Notes: a model not told the origin generated them from the letters alone. Counted from the first letter of the stretch, positions 1-9,674 are shown. The stretch: DNA of 64,000 nucleotides from Hahella sp. (GCA_028280065.1 JANQMN010000034.1:89179-153178); one strand, 5' to 3'. Made by a program: numbers and translations.

Positions 1-110
1 CGAATGGTTTGAATCCCGGCAGCGGGCATGTGCGAATGGCATTGGTAGCCACGGTTGATGAATGCAAAGAGGCCGCAGAACGCTTAAGACAACTGGTCGA
101 AACGCTATAA
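1..110 (+). CDS. dapC: Succinyldiaminopimelate transaminase DapC, C-terminal end (partial)
   Basis: Only the last 35 codons are inside the window, in the frame ending with TAA at 108-110. They contain NPGSGHVRMALVA followed by an amphipathic helix ending in LRQLVETL, the usual tail of the ArgD-like class I/II aminotransferase that Pseudomonas uses as DapC. DapC makes N-succinyl-LL-diaminopimelate from the keto acid produced by DapD. The position just before yffB-dapD-dapE supports the assignment. The gene starts outside the window. Confidence 0.75.
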   Translation, partial: NGLNPGSGHVRMALVATVDECKEAAERLRQLVETL

Positions 111-130
111 CAATCTATGGAGGGGAATTG

Positions 131-487
131 ATGGAACCTAACCAACTGGCAGTGTTCGGTATACGCAACTGCGACACGATAAAAAAGACCTTGAAATGGC
201 TTGAAGCCAATGGAGTTGCCTTCCAGTTTCATGATTATAAAAAGCTCGGCGTTCCGGAGGACGAACTCAACCGCTGGATTCAGGAAGCCGGTGCTGAAGC
301 CCTGATCAATAAGCGCGGTACTACCTGGAGAAAGCTGACGGAAGCAGACAAAGCGGCTTGTGACGATCCCGGCAAGGCAGCGGAACTGCTAAGGGCGCAT
401 AGCTCAATGATCAAACGCCCGATTATTACCAAAGGGCAGCAGTTGCTAATCGGGTTTGACGAAGAGCTACTGGAACACTTTAAATAA
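131..487 (+). CDS. yffB: Spx/ArsC-like thioredoxin-fold protein (YffB type)
   Basis: This 118-residue protein belongs to the ArsC/Spx/MgsR family. FGIRNCDTIKKTLKWL near the N terminus carries the single conserved cysteine, and RGTTWRKL and MIKRPII are the other family blocks. The molecular role of YffB proteins is not settled; arsenate reduction is doubtful in this subgroup because the further arsenate-reductase cysteines are absent. The reading frame is open upstream to an ATG at 62, but the ATG at 131 follows GGAGGGGAATTG and starts exactly where family members do. It lies 20 bp after dapC and before dapD, the order seen in Pseudomonas, so it is probably cotranscribed with lysine-pathway genes. 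Confidence 0.88.
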   Translation: MEPNQLAVFGIRNCDTIKKTLKWLEANGVAFQFHDYKKLGVPEDELNRWIQEAGAEALINKRGTTWRKLTEADKAACDDPGKAAELLRAHSSMIKRPIITKGQQLLIGFDEELLEHFK

Positions 488-575
488 ACGCACATTTTCA
501 ATACGCGACCAGCCAAACAATTCAGCGGCTGCATCACTCGCAAAGAATCAACTATATAGGAAAAGGTAAGCAAAC

Positions 576-1598
576 ATGTTGGCATTTGGCATAGGCTTGG
601 GTACGAAAAATCAAAAACAGGAATGGCTGGAAGTCTTTTACCCCAAACCAGTTTGGCAGCCAAGTTCCGCATTGGCAGATATTGTTAGGCAGCAATTTGC
701 AGTTTCTACAAACACCAGCGTTGAACTGGACGCCGATCAGCTCGAATCCCTGGCGGAGCAATTTGCCGCCGCCGGTGAACAGGAACTCTCAGACGCGACT
801 AAAGCTCTCATTGAAACCAAGCAACCCAGGGTTATCAACATTCTGCTGGAGGATTCTCCATCCAGGTCGACTCCCGAGGTATACCTAAAACTACAGCTGA
901 TCTCGCACCGCCTGATCAAACCTCACGGCATCAACCTGGACGGCATCTTCGGCCTGTTGCCAAATGTCGCCTGGACATCCGAGGGGGCAATCGATCTCGA
1001 GGAGCTGCCCGCCAGACAGTTGGCAGCGCGAGTTGCCGGTCGAGTCCTGGAGGTCGATTGCGTCGATAAGTTCCCCAAAATGACCAACTATGTGGTGCCT
1101 AAAGGTGTCAGAATTGCGCATACGGCCAGGGTGCGCTTAGGCGCTTATGTGGGAGAAGGCACGACCATCATGCACGAAGGTTTTGTTAACTTTAATGCCG
1201 GAAGCGAAGGGAAATCGATGATCGAGGGCCGGATCTCCGCCGGCGTGATGGTTGGAGAAGGTTCCGATCTGGGCGGCGGCTGTTCCACCATGGGCACACT
1301 CTCCGGTGGCGGTAACATCATCATCTCCGTGGGGAAAAATTCGCTAATCGGCGCGAATGCCGGCGTCGGTATTCCATTGGGTGACCGTTGCAAAGTCGAA
1401 TCCGGACTCTACATCACTGCGGGAACCAAGGTGGCAGTATTGGATGACCAGAGCCAGGCAGTAGAAACAGTCAAAGCGAGGGAACTAGCAGGGCAGCACG
1501 ACTTGGTATTTCGTCGCAACTCGGTAAACGGCCGCGTAGAAGCGGTCACGAACAAGTCAGCCGTTCAATTGAATGAAGCATTGCATGCCAACAACTAA
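576..1598 (+). CDS. dapD: 2,3,4,5-tetrahydropyridine-2,6-dicarboxylate N-succinyltransferase
   Basis: DapD transfers succinyl from succinyl-CoA to tetrahydrodipicolinate in the cytoplasmic diaminopimelate/lysine pathway. The 340-residue length and N terminus (MLAFGIGLGTKNQ, WLEVFYPKP) fit the long Pseudomonas/actinobacterial type rather than the 274-residue E. coli type. The C-terminal half shows left-handed beta-helix hexapeptide periodicity (ARVRLGAYVGEGTTIMHEG, NFNAGSEGKSMIEGRIS, GGNIIISVGKNSLIGANAGVG). AGGAAAAGG lies just upstream of the ATG. It sits 88 bp after yffB and 70 bp before dapE. Confidence 0.95.
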   Translation: MLAFGIGLGTKNQKQEWLEVFYPKPVWQPSSALADIVRQQFAVSTNTSVELDADQLESLAEQFAAAGEQELSDATKALIETKQPRVINILLEDSPSRSTPEVYLKLQLISHRLIKPHGINLDGIFGLLPNVAWTSEGAIDLEELPARQLAARVAGRVLEVDCVDKFPKMTNYVVPKGVRIAHTARVRLGAYVGEGTTIMHEGFVNFNAGSEGKSMIEGRISAGVMVGEGSDLGGGCSTMGTLSGGGNIIISVGKNSLIGANAGVGIPLGDRCKVESGLYITAGTKVAVLDDQSQAVETVKARELAGQHDLVFRRNSVNGRVEAVTNKSAVQLNEALHANN

Positions 1599-1668
1599 TG
1601 GACTCTAAAGTTGACGGCGCCGTAAGGTAGCAGCCACTTGAAAACTTCTCGATTGGAACCATAGCGAT

Positions 1669-2805
1669 ATGACCAACCTGTCCCCCACCCTGGAACTCGC
1701 CGTCGACCTGATCCAGCGCCCTTCGGTAACCCCGCATGATGCGGGGTGCCAGGATGTTTTGGCACAGCGCCTGGAATGTCTCGACTTTTCCGTAACCAGG
1801 CTACCTTTTGGTGAAGTAGAAAACTTTTGGGCGCGGCGTGGTTCTCAAGGCCCTTTACTCGTATTCGCCGGACATACGGATGTAGTACCTACCGGCCCGG
1901 AAACTCACTGGGAAGCGCCGCCTTTTGGCGGTCTCGTGAAAGACGGCGTACTGCATGGGCGAGGCGCCGCGGATATGAAAAGCAGTCTGGCAGCCTTTAT
2001 GACGGCCTGCGAGCGCTTTGTAGAAAAACATCAAAATCATAGTGGCTCGATAGGTTGGCTGATTACCAGTGACGAAGAAGGCCATGCGGTTAACGGAACC
2101 GTTAAGGTAGTCGAATATCTGGAAAGCATCGGCGAGAAGATCGACTGGTGCATCGTCGGCGAACCTTCCAGCACCCACACCGTCGGCGATGTGGTGAAGA
2201 ATGGCCGCCGCGGTTCACTGGGCGCTAACTTGAAAATCAAAGGTATTCAGGGACACGTGGCATATCCGCATCTGGCCGACAATCCGATTCATAAGGCAGT
2301 TCCGGCATTGACCGCACTGGCGGCGGAGCATTGGGATGAGGGTAACGAGTTCTTCCCAGCTACGAGTTTTCAAATTTCCAATATCAATGGTGGTACGGGG
2401 GCGACCAACGTCATTCCCGGAGAACTTGATATTATGTTTAATTTCCGTTTCTCCACAGAGCTCACCTATCAACAGCTGCAAGCGCGGACCCGGCAAATTC
2501 TTCAACATCACCACTTGGATTTCGATCTCGAATGGCGCTTATTTGGACAGCCTTTCCTGACCAGCCGCGGCCCGCTTGTAGAAGCGGCCCAGTTAGCGAT
2601 TAAGCAGGTGCGTAATATCGACACTCAACTCTCGACCAGTGGCGGCACCTCCGACGGTCGTTATATCGCACCGACCGGTGCTCAGGTACTGGAGCTGGGT
2701 CCCTGTAACGCCACGATTCATCGGGTGAATGAACAGGTGCTGGTCAGCGAAGTGGAGCACTTGACACACATTTATGAAACGATGTTGGAGCGGTTACTGC
2801 TGTAA
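1669..2805 (+). CDS. dapE: Succinyl-diaminopimelate desuccinylase
   Basis: This is a 378-residue M20-family di-zinc hydrolase that releases succinate from N-succinyl-LL-DAP. Visible metal and active-site motifs are GHTDVVPTG (metal ligand His69), [10 protein letters not shown], the acidic pair in [14 protein letters not shown], and the C-terminal [12 protein letters not shown] histidine. The central lid/dimerisation domain begins near [22 protein letters not shown]. The length equals the usual size. It follows dapD directly, and with dapC three enzymes of the succinylase branch are adjacent. Confidence 0.96.
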   Translation: MTNLSPTLELAVDLIQRPSVTPHDAGCQDVLAQRLECLDFSVTRLPFGEVENFWARRGSQGPLLVFAGHTDVVPTGPETHWEAPPFGGLVKDGVLHGRGAADMKSSLAAFMTACERFVEKHQNHSGSIGWLITSDEEGHAVNGTVKVVEYLESIGEKIDWCIVGEPSSTHTVGDVVKNGRRGSLGANLKIKGIQGHVAYPHLADNPIHKAVPALTALAAEHWDEGNEFFPATSFQISNINGGTGATNVIPGELDIMFNFRFSTELTYQQLQARTRQILQHHHLDFDLEWRLFGQPFLTSRGPLVEAAQLAIKQVRNIDTQLSTSGGTSDGRYIAPTGAQVLELGPCNATIHRVNEQVLVSEVEHLTHIYETMLERLLL

Positions 2806-2836
2806 CCAGGTTTCATCATCAATTGTTGAACAGACT

Positions 2837-3133
2837 ATGCGACAGCTTAAGCGCCTGAGAAACCGGATTTTAAACGCCTGTTTGCGTCGCGGGTTGGATC
2901 AACAATTCGCCTTCCAGAGCTTTGTTACCAGCGGCGTTACCGCTTTGTCCGGAATCGGGATTCTACTGCTGCTGTCCAATATACCCAGCCTGACTATACA
3001 ATTGGAAATACTCTCCCTGCTTGCCATGCTACTGGTGGCAGGCGGAATCCTTGGGGCATCGTTAAGCTACCTGCTACTATTGTTGCTACGCTTAAGCTAC
3101 CCGGCTAACACATCTGAAAAACAGTCGCCATGA
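2837..3133 (+). CDS. Small membrane protein of unknown function
   Basis: A 98-residue protein whose family I do not recognise. A basic N terminus (MRQLKRLRNRILNACLRRG) is followed by two strongly hydrophobic segments, roughly residues 35-52 (TALSGIGILLLLSNIP) and 60-85 (LSLLAMLLVAGGILGA, SYLLLLLLRL), so it should span the inner membrane twice with its arginine-rich start in the cytoplasm. The frame is open further upstream into the end of dapE, but the ATG at 2837 gives a normal positive-inside start. Its stop overlaps the next gene's start as ATGA, which suggests translational coupling. Confidence 0.6.
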   Translation: MRQLKRLRNRILNACLRRGLDQQFAFQSFVTSGVTALSGIGILLLLSNIPSLTIQLEILSLLAMLLVAGGILGASLSYLLLLLLRLSYPANTSEKQSP

Positions 3134-3525
3134 CCGAACAATCTGCCTTTCCCGATATAGAAATCTACCTCTACAAGACCACAACCGCACAAATTCTCGA
3201 TTGGCTATCCGACCGGTTCGGCGTCTTGGAAAAACCTGAATCAGCAGGAACCGTCGTTAGAACCAATGCCATGTTTCAGGGCATTTCAATTCCAATAAGG
3301 ATTACACCGCATGCCGCAGGAAAGAACTTTACCTGTGTCACACTGGAAAGCGCTGAGACGCCTTGGTCAACGGATCTCGACTGCGCCCGCGCGGCACAGC
3401 AATTCCTCCGCGCGGAAGTGCGATGCTCCGCCAGCGGCTGGACGGAACAAGAGGGCGAGCATTCAGCTAACCGATGGTGGAAGCTCACCAGCGAGGGCGA
3501 GCGCAAGATTACCTGGGATAACTAG
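3130..3525 (+). CDS. Conserved hypothetical protein downstream of dapE
   Basis: A 131-residue soluble protein with no signal peptide or membrane segment. It is rich in aromatic residues (DIEIYLYKTTTAQILDWL; RWWKLTSEGERKITWD) and I recognise no catalytic motif. Its ATG overlaps the stop of the preceding membrane-protein gene by four bases (ATGA), so the two are probably made together. Small proteins of this kind occur beside dapE in pseudomonads, but I know of no assigned function. It ends 8 bp from the convergent RTX gene, so little room remains for terminators. Confidence 0.7.
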   Translation: MTEQSAFPDIEIYLYKTTTAQILDWLSDRFGVLEKPESAGTVVRTNAMFQGISIPIRITPHAAGKNFTCVTLESAETPWSTDLDCARAAQQFLRAEVRCSASGWTEQEGEHSANRWWKLTSEGERKITWDN

Positions 3526-3533
3526 CATACCTA

Positions 3534-5216
3534 TCAAGCAAAAAGGTCGGCTATAGTCGAATAGGCGGCATTGACTGTCTCATCCTCGGCAGTAACACCG
3601 ACCAGAACCAGTTCCGCCTCAGCCGTTTTCGCCACATCCCAACTTTGTTCGGCAAGCTCATACTGCTTCGCATAGTTCCAAGCGACCTGCGCCTTGTTTT
3701 GAATGAAGCTTCGATCCAGCGTTCCGGGGCTATCCAGTGCGCCATCAATCACCGTCTTGATGATTCCGCCCAATGGACTGCCCGCTGCCAATAAGCTCTG
3801 GGCATCGTTCAGCCAATAGTCAAGACCGGCCTGTTCGGGATCACGATCAAAAAGATTCTGATAAATACTGGTAATGAAAGCGGTCAGTCCGGCTGTGTCC
3901 AGGTCACCGGAGTTTATACCGGGATACATCGCTTCTGCTTCCGGGGATAAGGCAAAAGAATTGATCTGGTTGCTTAGCGCCTCAAAGTAGCTGGTGCCGG
4001 CTTCTAGTGCAGCGAGCATCTGGTTGGTCCAGAAAGTTAATCCTTCCGTGTCAGCTCCTCGACCAAAATAGGCAACGTAAATCTTGGCGACATCGTCTTC
4101 TATCAACAAAGTATTCGCCTGGTAACTACCGTCTGGAAACGCGATTTCTTCGACATTCAACAGCAAATCGCTATTTGCGATGCTGATCGTGTCATTGTCC
4201 TGCACTTTCACCTGCGCACTCGCCTGCAGATAACCGTCGTATGTCACAGTGTCCACGCCGCTGCCGCCATCAATCTGGTTACTGCCTTTACCACCGACTA
4301 TCGTGTCGTTTCCACCCCCGGCGAGTACCACATCGTTACCTAACCCGGGATCAATAATGTCATCTCCATCGCCGGTATCGAAGGTTTCGAAATTGTCGGT
4401 ACCGGAGATATTGTCCGCCCCTTCGGTGCCGTAAGTTACCCCGCTTATACCGGACCCCGTTAACTGGGTTCCCTGTAGGTTGGCAAGAAACAGTCCGCTG
4501 TCATAATTTTGATCGCCAGTGTCCGCAATGGCGATACGCAATGTATTTACGCCTGGTTGCGTGGTGCCAAATATCGTGAGGGTATTGGAAAGTCCATCGT
4601 ATTCTATGGGTATGGAGCCGTCGGTATTATCCTGAAAGTTGCCAACGTCAAGGTTCGTTCCTATAACACTGAGTGGCTGGCTGGCATCGTTGTTGAATAG
4701 CGCAATGTTATTACCGTTTAAAAAAACCGCTGCGACATCGACATAACTGCTGTCGCTAAATTCCGGGTATTCGTCCGATCCGAAAACCAAGTCGAATCGA
4801 ATGCCGTGAATAAACGGATCGGTAACTGTAAAGTCGAACTCTAAAATGTTGATGTCCTGTAGCTCACCGCTATCGGGAAAGGCTGCTGTGGCTACCTCCG
4901 AAAGGTCCGGCGCGGAGGGCTCAGCATCGTAGGTAAGGAATGCCCCGTAACCCGACTGCGTATTAGTATCGTTAGGCGCCGCGTTGCCGGAAGTTAGTAG
5001 AATACCACTGCCGATATTGATCTCCGGTTTACCGCCATCGTACAACGAGATGGAAGTTCCATCCCCTGAAGTGCCAAAAAAATCGATAAACGAGCCATAG
5101 ACGACGTCGATGCTGTTGAAGTCAATACTAAGACCTGTATTGCTTGTATAGAAGGCATTTACCAGACTGGCATGCTCTTGGGTGGTGGTGCCGGTATAAA
5201 ACGTATAGTTATCCAT
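3534..5216 (-). CDS. Choice-of-anchor-L / RTX / DUF4214 secreted protein
   Basis: This 560-residue acidic protein has a three-part layout. Residues about 10-250 resemble the choice-of-anchor L domain (LVFGSDEYPEF, VDVAAVFLNGNNIALFNN, LRIAIADTGDQNYDSGLF). Residues about 255-325 hold glycine/aspartate-rich calcium-binding RTX nonapeptides (GDGDDIIDPGLGNDVVLAGG, GNDTIVGG). Residues about 370-500 are DUF4214 (IYVAYFGRGADTEGLTFW and its repeat YQNLFDRDPEQAGLDYW). There is no Sec signal, as expected for a type I secretion substrate, but no type I exporter is encoded in the window. A GGGGGAT ribosome site precedes the ATG. Likely a secreted or surface adhesin-like protein; its ligand is unknown. Few lysines and many D/G/N set it apart from its neighbours. 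Confidence 0.85.
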   Translation of the reverse strand: MDNYTFYTGTTTQEHASLVNAFYTSNTGLSIDFNSIDVVYGSFIDFFGTSGDGTSISLYDGGKPEINIGSGILLTSGNAAPNDTNTQSGYGAFLTYDAEPSAPDLSEVATAAFPDSGELQDINILEFDFTVTDPFIHGIRFDLVFGSDEYPEFSDSSYVDVAAVFLNGNNIALFNNDASQPLSVIGTNLDVGNFQDNTDGSIPIEYDGLSNTLTIFGTTQPGVNTLRIAIADTGDQNYDSGLFLANLQGTQLTGSGISGVTYGTEGADNISGTDNFETFDTGDGDDIIDPGLGNDVVLAGGGNDTIVGGKGSNQIDGGSGVDTVTYDGYLQASAQVKVQDNDTISIANSDLLLNVEEIAFPDGSYQANTLLIEDDVAKIYVAYFGRGADTEGLTFWTNQMLAALEAGTSYFEALSNQINSFALSPEAEAMYPGINSGDLDTAGLTAFITSIYQNLFDRDPEQAGLDYWLNDAQSLLAAGSPLGGIIKTVIDGALDSPGTLDRSFIQNKAQVAWNYAKQYELAEQSWDVAKTAEAELVLVGVTAEDETVNAAYSTIADLFA

Positions 5217-5395
5217 TCGTATCCCCCTTTAGTATCCCTGAATAGCTTTGTCGTAGCCGTAATTAGAAGTGAAATTACGGCTTCGTACTAACGAAACTAT
5301 AAAGCGCTCGCCGACTACACTCAAGAATCAACCGTAAAATTTAGCTAACAGGAAATCAGCTTTTATCGCTGCCGGGAAGGCGTACACAGACGAAT
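5217..5395. other. Intergenic region upstream of the RTX gene
   Basis: These 179 bases separate the stop of the eIF-2B-like gene from the start of the RTX gene, both on the minus strand. They should hold the RTX promoter and possibly the terminator of the formaldehyde operon. I see no convincing hairpin with a T-tract and no clear -35/-10 pair. Confidence 0.4.
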
Positions 5396-6259
5396 TCAGA
5401 TAAAGGGATGCAAGCCATTCTCACTGACTCTGCCACTGATCAGATGGTGCGAAATCAATTCAAAGTACTGATTTTTTACTTGAATTAGCGGGTGATCCGG
5501 CGCAGTCAATTCTTTACTATCCATCTCTTCTAACTGCAGCGACTCGAGTGCAACGGTGCTATCTTTCAAACTATCGGCAAGCACCCAAAACGGAACACCC
5601 AAGTCTTTCGCAACTAGAGCCAGCGGGTAAGTACCGACTTTGTTGACAAAATATCCATAACGCAACCAGGTGTCACAACCACTCAAGACAAGATCCGCCT
5701 GCCTGGCAAAGATCCCCATTTGCGCCTCCGTGATCAAAGTGACTGGAATGTTTCGTTCTGCCAGAAACGTCGCCGTGGCGAAGCCTTCGTTACCGGGAAC
5801 TCCCGCGATAATAACAGGATGAAACTCAGTGCCTTCATACCAGGATTTTACGAAGGTTTCCAGCACTGCGGAACTTCTGCTTAACGTCATCACGCGACTA
5901 TTTCCGGCAATTAATTTGGCGGCATGTTCGGCAACTTTGACATTGGCAGAGATAAAACGCTGCAGAAGCAATGCCGTTTTCCGTTCGGCATCCGAGATAA
6001 ATCCTGTTTCAGGGACGCTTTCCAGGTTCTTCTCTAATCCGCTGAATAAGTTTTCCATGACATGCATACTGGGTCTGGCAGATTTGAGTTGTATGATGAA
6101 CGCAAGCCATTCCTGTTTCGTCACATTCTGCAAATCCGCTGATCGCAACCGGCCGATAAGTCCTTCGAGAGCGAATTTGCATAACTCATTGGCTCCCTGC
6201 TTCCGGTCAAGGAGAATCTGCTGATATAGGGCACAAAGAGAGGGATGTGTAAGATCCAT
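5396..6259 (-). CDS. eIF-2B / ribose-1,5-bisphosphate isomerase-like protein
   Basis: This 287-residue protein has the Rossmann-like C-terminal domain of the eIF-2B alpha/beta/delta, MtnA and R15P-isomerase superfamily: VMTLSRSSAVLETF, then PVTLITEAQMGIFARQADLV, LSGCDTWLRYGYFVNKVGT and YPLALVAKDLGVPFWVLAD. The catalytic Asp of the isomerases falls at GCD, and NKVGT is typical. The position of the isomerases' catalytic Cys (in MTxC-type loops) reads MTLSRSS, so a sugar-phosphate isomerase reaction is doubtful; a ligand-sensing role is possible. The N-terminal half (residues 1-110) is helical. It starts 27 bp after the S-formylglutathione hydrolase gene, so it is probably the last gene of the formaldehyde operon. 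Its function here is unknown. Confidence 0.72.
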   Translation of the reverse strand: MDLTHPSLCALYQQILLDRKQGANELCKFALEGLIGRLRSADLQNVTKQEWLAFIIQLKSARPSMHVMENLFSGLEKNLESVPETGFISDAERKTALLLQRFISANVKVAEHAAKLIAGNSRVMTLSRSSAVLETFVKSWYEGTEFHPVIIAGVPGNEGFATATFLAERNIPVTLITEAQMGIFARQADLVLSGCDTWLRYGYFVNKVGTYPLALVAKDLGVPFWVLADSLKDSTVALESLQLEEMDSKELTAPDHPLIQVKNQYFELISHHLISGRVSENGLHPFI

Positions 6260-6286
6260 TAGGTGTTTAAAAATACTGGTTGGAAC

Positions 6287-7168
6287 TTAATTATTGATGT
6301 GCCGGTTAAGCTTTTTATGATGGTATCGCAAGTGTTTATTGATAAAGGTACTGATAAAGAAATAACTGTGATCGTAACCGTTATGCATGCAGACCTCCAA
6401 GTCGATCCCGGTACCCACGCAAACTTTTTCCAGGCGCTCCGGTTGCAATTGTGTAGAGAGAAAATCGTCATCAGATCCTTGATCAACCAGTATGCTTGAC
6501 ACTCGCGCACCAGAACCAATTAACTCGCATGTATCGTAGTCTTCCCAGGCGGCAGTATCATCGCCCAAATAGCCTTGAAACGCCTTGATACCCCAGGGAC
6601 AGGTCATCGGCGCACAAATTGGCGAAAAGGCAGAGACGGAACGGAATTTTGCCGGATTTTTAAGGGCAATGGTTAGCGCGCCGTGTCCTCCCATGGAGTG
6701 CCCAAAGATTCCTACGCGATCCGGATCGATAGGAAACCTGGATAACGCCAGTTCATACAGCTCTGAAGAAACGTAGGAATACATCTGATAATTTGTCGAC
6801 CAGGGGGCAGCTGTCGCATCCACGTAAAAACCGGCGCCCTCGCCAAAATCATAGGCGATAGAATCACCCGGCAATCCCAGTCCGCGTGGACTGGTATCAG
6901 GCGCAATCAAGATAAATCCGAATTCATTGGCCATGGCTTCGGCATGGGCTTTTTGTACAAAATTCTGATCCGAGCAGGTCAATCCGGACAGCCAGAACAG
7001 CGCCGGATAGTTAAGGATATTTTCGTCCAGTGCCGGCAGAAAAACCGAAAAGGTCATTTGCGATTTACATGCATAGGAGTCGTGTCGAAGTCGTTTCCAA
7101 TAACCGCCGTGACATTTATTCTGCTGTAAAATTTCGAAGGTCAAATCGGTTGCCTCTAGCTCTATCAA
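6287..7168 (-). CDS. fghA: S-formylglutathione hydrolase
   Basis: The enzyme hydrolyses S-formylglutathione to formate and glutathione, the last step of glutathione-dependent formaldehyde oxidation. This is a 293-residue alpha/beta hydrolase (esterase D family) with the nucleophile elbow GHSMGGHGAL (Ser158), the oxyanion-region motif WLSGLTCSDQNF, DTSPRGLGLPGD and the C-terminal catalytic His in YDHSYFF. The full length is normal. It starts 6 bp after the adhC stop, so the two are in one transcript and carry out consecutive reactions. Confidence 0.95.
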   Translation of the reverse strand: MIELEATDLTFEILQQNKCHGGYWKRLRHDSYACKSQMTFSVFLPALDENILNYPALFWLSGLTCSDQNFVQKAHAEAMANEFGFILIAPDTSPRGLGLPGDSIAYDFGEGAGFYVDATAAPWSTNYQMYSYVSSELYELALSRFPIDPDRVGIFGHSMGGHGALTIALKNPAKFRSVSAFSPICAPMTCPWGIKAFQGYLGDDTAAWEDYDTCELIGSGARVSSILVDQGSDDDFLSTQLQPERLEKVCVGTGIDLEVCMHNGYDHSYFFISTFINKHLRYHHKKLNRHINN

Positions 7169-7174
7169 ATGCCG

Positions 7175-8626
<1,452 letters not shown>

Positions 8627-8674
8627 ATGGAAAACCAATTTGACGAAGACGTTGTTGTGCCAAGCAACAATTAA
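8627..8674 (+). CDS. Putative 15-residue mini-ORF with strong ribosome site
   Basis: The frame encodes MENQFDEDVVVPSNN and then TAA. It is preceded by ACTCGGAGGAAAGATC, a near-ideal Shine-Dalgarno at correct spacing, which is the main reason to list it. The peptide is acidic with no motif I recognise; it lacks the Glu/Tyr spacing of PqqA. It could be a leader peptide, a bioactive peptide precursor or a remnant of a longer gene. One base separates its stop from the next mini-ORF. Confidence 0.3.
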   Translation: MENQFDEDVVVPSNN

Positions 8675-8675
8675 A

Positions 8676-8726
8676 ATGAAATTCTTGGCTGATTCGATCA
8701 ATGCAGGAAGCCAGCTGGGCTATTAA
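8676..8726 (+). CDS. Putative 16-residue mini-ORF, second of a pair
   Basis: The frame encodes MKFLADSINAGSQLGY followed by TAA. It begins one base after the stop of the first mini-ORF, close enough for termination-reinitiation. The first ORF's own coding bases would have to supply any ribosome site, and none is obvious. The function is unknown, and the ORF may be fortuitous. Confidence 0.2.
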   Translation: MKFLADSINAGSQLGY

Positions 8727-8905
8727 GCCGGCGTGTTGCATGGCATCTGAGAATAGCAGCAACAACCATGAGGTGAACAACCTGCTGTTTTTTTAGCAAG
8801 CGGTTTTTCCTCATTGATAGAAAAAGATTTATACCCGGCTTTCTGCAAAAGCCGTTTAATCAATAAGGCTAATTCAGCGACTGTTTCACAGCGACTGCTT
8901 AGCAT
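8723..8905 (-). CDS. Putative Cys-rich small protein overlapping the end of rsmJ
   Basis: A 60-codon frame starts at an ATG inside the last codons of rsmJ (20-base overlap, different frame) and ends at 8723. The predicted protein has an amphipathic first half (ETVAELALLIKRLLQKAGY) and a cysteine-rich tail (AGCSPHGCCCYSQMPC) holding five of its six cysteines, which could bind metal. The overlap would allow translational coupling to rsmJ. I do not recognise the family. It fills the otherwise empty 160 bases downstream of rsmJ, but it may be a chance open frame. Confidence 0.3.
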   Translation of the reverse strand: MLSSRCETVAELALLIKRLLQKAGYKSFSINEEKPLAKKTAGCSPHGCCCYSQMPCNTPA

Positions 8906-9674
8906 AGACATCAAAACGACTACTCTTCCCCACCACCTGAAAAGTAGGTTTAAGGCCTGCCAAATAGGGTGATATTCTAGGTCGCTTAACCACGACCCGC
9001 TTTGCGTCCGCGTGTAATGCCGAGACCAGCAAATCATCCCCTGCTTCATCAAATCCCACAATATCGTGAAATACCTGCATCTGCTTTTTCACCAGACTGG
9101 TTTTGGAACGCGTAGGAAACATAGGGTCCAAATACACGACATCGCAAGCGTCAGCAAAATACGCGGTTTCAGGCTGGAATTGCATTCGGGATACGATCTT
9201 TCTCAGGCCATGATCATCGCTCATGGAAGCACGCGCCATTCCATCCTGCAATAAACAGGCAATGATAGGGTTACGTTCGAACAGGGTAACGGAACAGCCT
9301 AAACTGGCGAGCACGAAGCTATCTCCACCTAGACCTGCAGTGGCATCCATTACTGAAAGACTTTTTATGCCCGGTTTCAGTCCTACGGCTTTGGCAATCT
9401 GCTGCCCTCGCCCGCCGCCATATTTACGCCGATGAGCGCTTGGGCCGGTCTGCCATTCGACAAATACCGGGCCGGGGCCTTGAGTACGATGCGAGACTAA
9501 CTCGATGCGTTCTGTTCCGAAGAAAAGGAGGTAGTAATTTGATTCAGTCGGCTCTGGGATCTGGTCTTTTGGCAAATAAGCGTAGTTATTGACCAAAGCA
9601 AATTCTTTCGCCCGATCTGCAACATTGGGATCCGCAGTGATAAAAAGGGGGGTGTTAGTGCGATTTGCGGACAA
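8886..9674 (-). CDS. rsmJ: 16S rRNA (guanine1516-N2)-methyltransferase
   Basis: RsmJ methylates G1516 of 16S rRNA using S-adenosylmethionine. The 262-residue length is normal. Motifs are RRKYGGGRGQQIAKAVG before the SAM site, VMDATAGLGGDSFVLASLG (motif I), VTLFERNP, and VYLDPMFPTRSKTSLVKK (catalytic motif IV with the DPMFP signature of this family). The C-terminal KRPRISPYLAG is also typical. It lies 14 bp downstream of a hypothetical gene on the same strand, and its last codons overlap a possible Cys-rich ORF. Confidence 0.94.
   Translation of the reverse strand: MSANRTNTPLFITADPNVADRAKEFALVNNYAYLPKDQIPEPTESNYYLLFFGTERIELVSHRTQGPGPVFVEWQTGPSAHRRKYGGGRGQQIAKAVGLKPGIKSLSVMDATAGLGGDSFVLASLGCSVTLFERNPIIACLLQDGMARASMSDDHGLRKIVSRMQFQPETAYFADACDVVYLDPMFPTRSKTSLVKKQMQVFHDIVGFDEAGDDLLVSALHADAKRVVVKRPRISPYLAGLKPTFQVVGKSSRFDVYAKQSL

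Noticed and set aside
8627..8674. Mini-ORF considered as a pqqA (PQQ precursor) gene, given the nearby alcohol dehydrogenase
   Set aside because: It lacks the conserved Glu-x3-Tyr of PqqA, no pqqB-E genes are present, and AdhC is NAD-dependent.
8723..8905. Cys-rich tail considered as a methanobactin-like precursor
   Set aside because: No mbnB/mbnC or other maturation genes occur nearby and the core pattern does not match.
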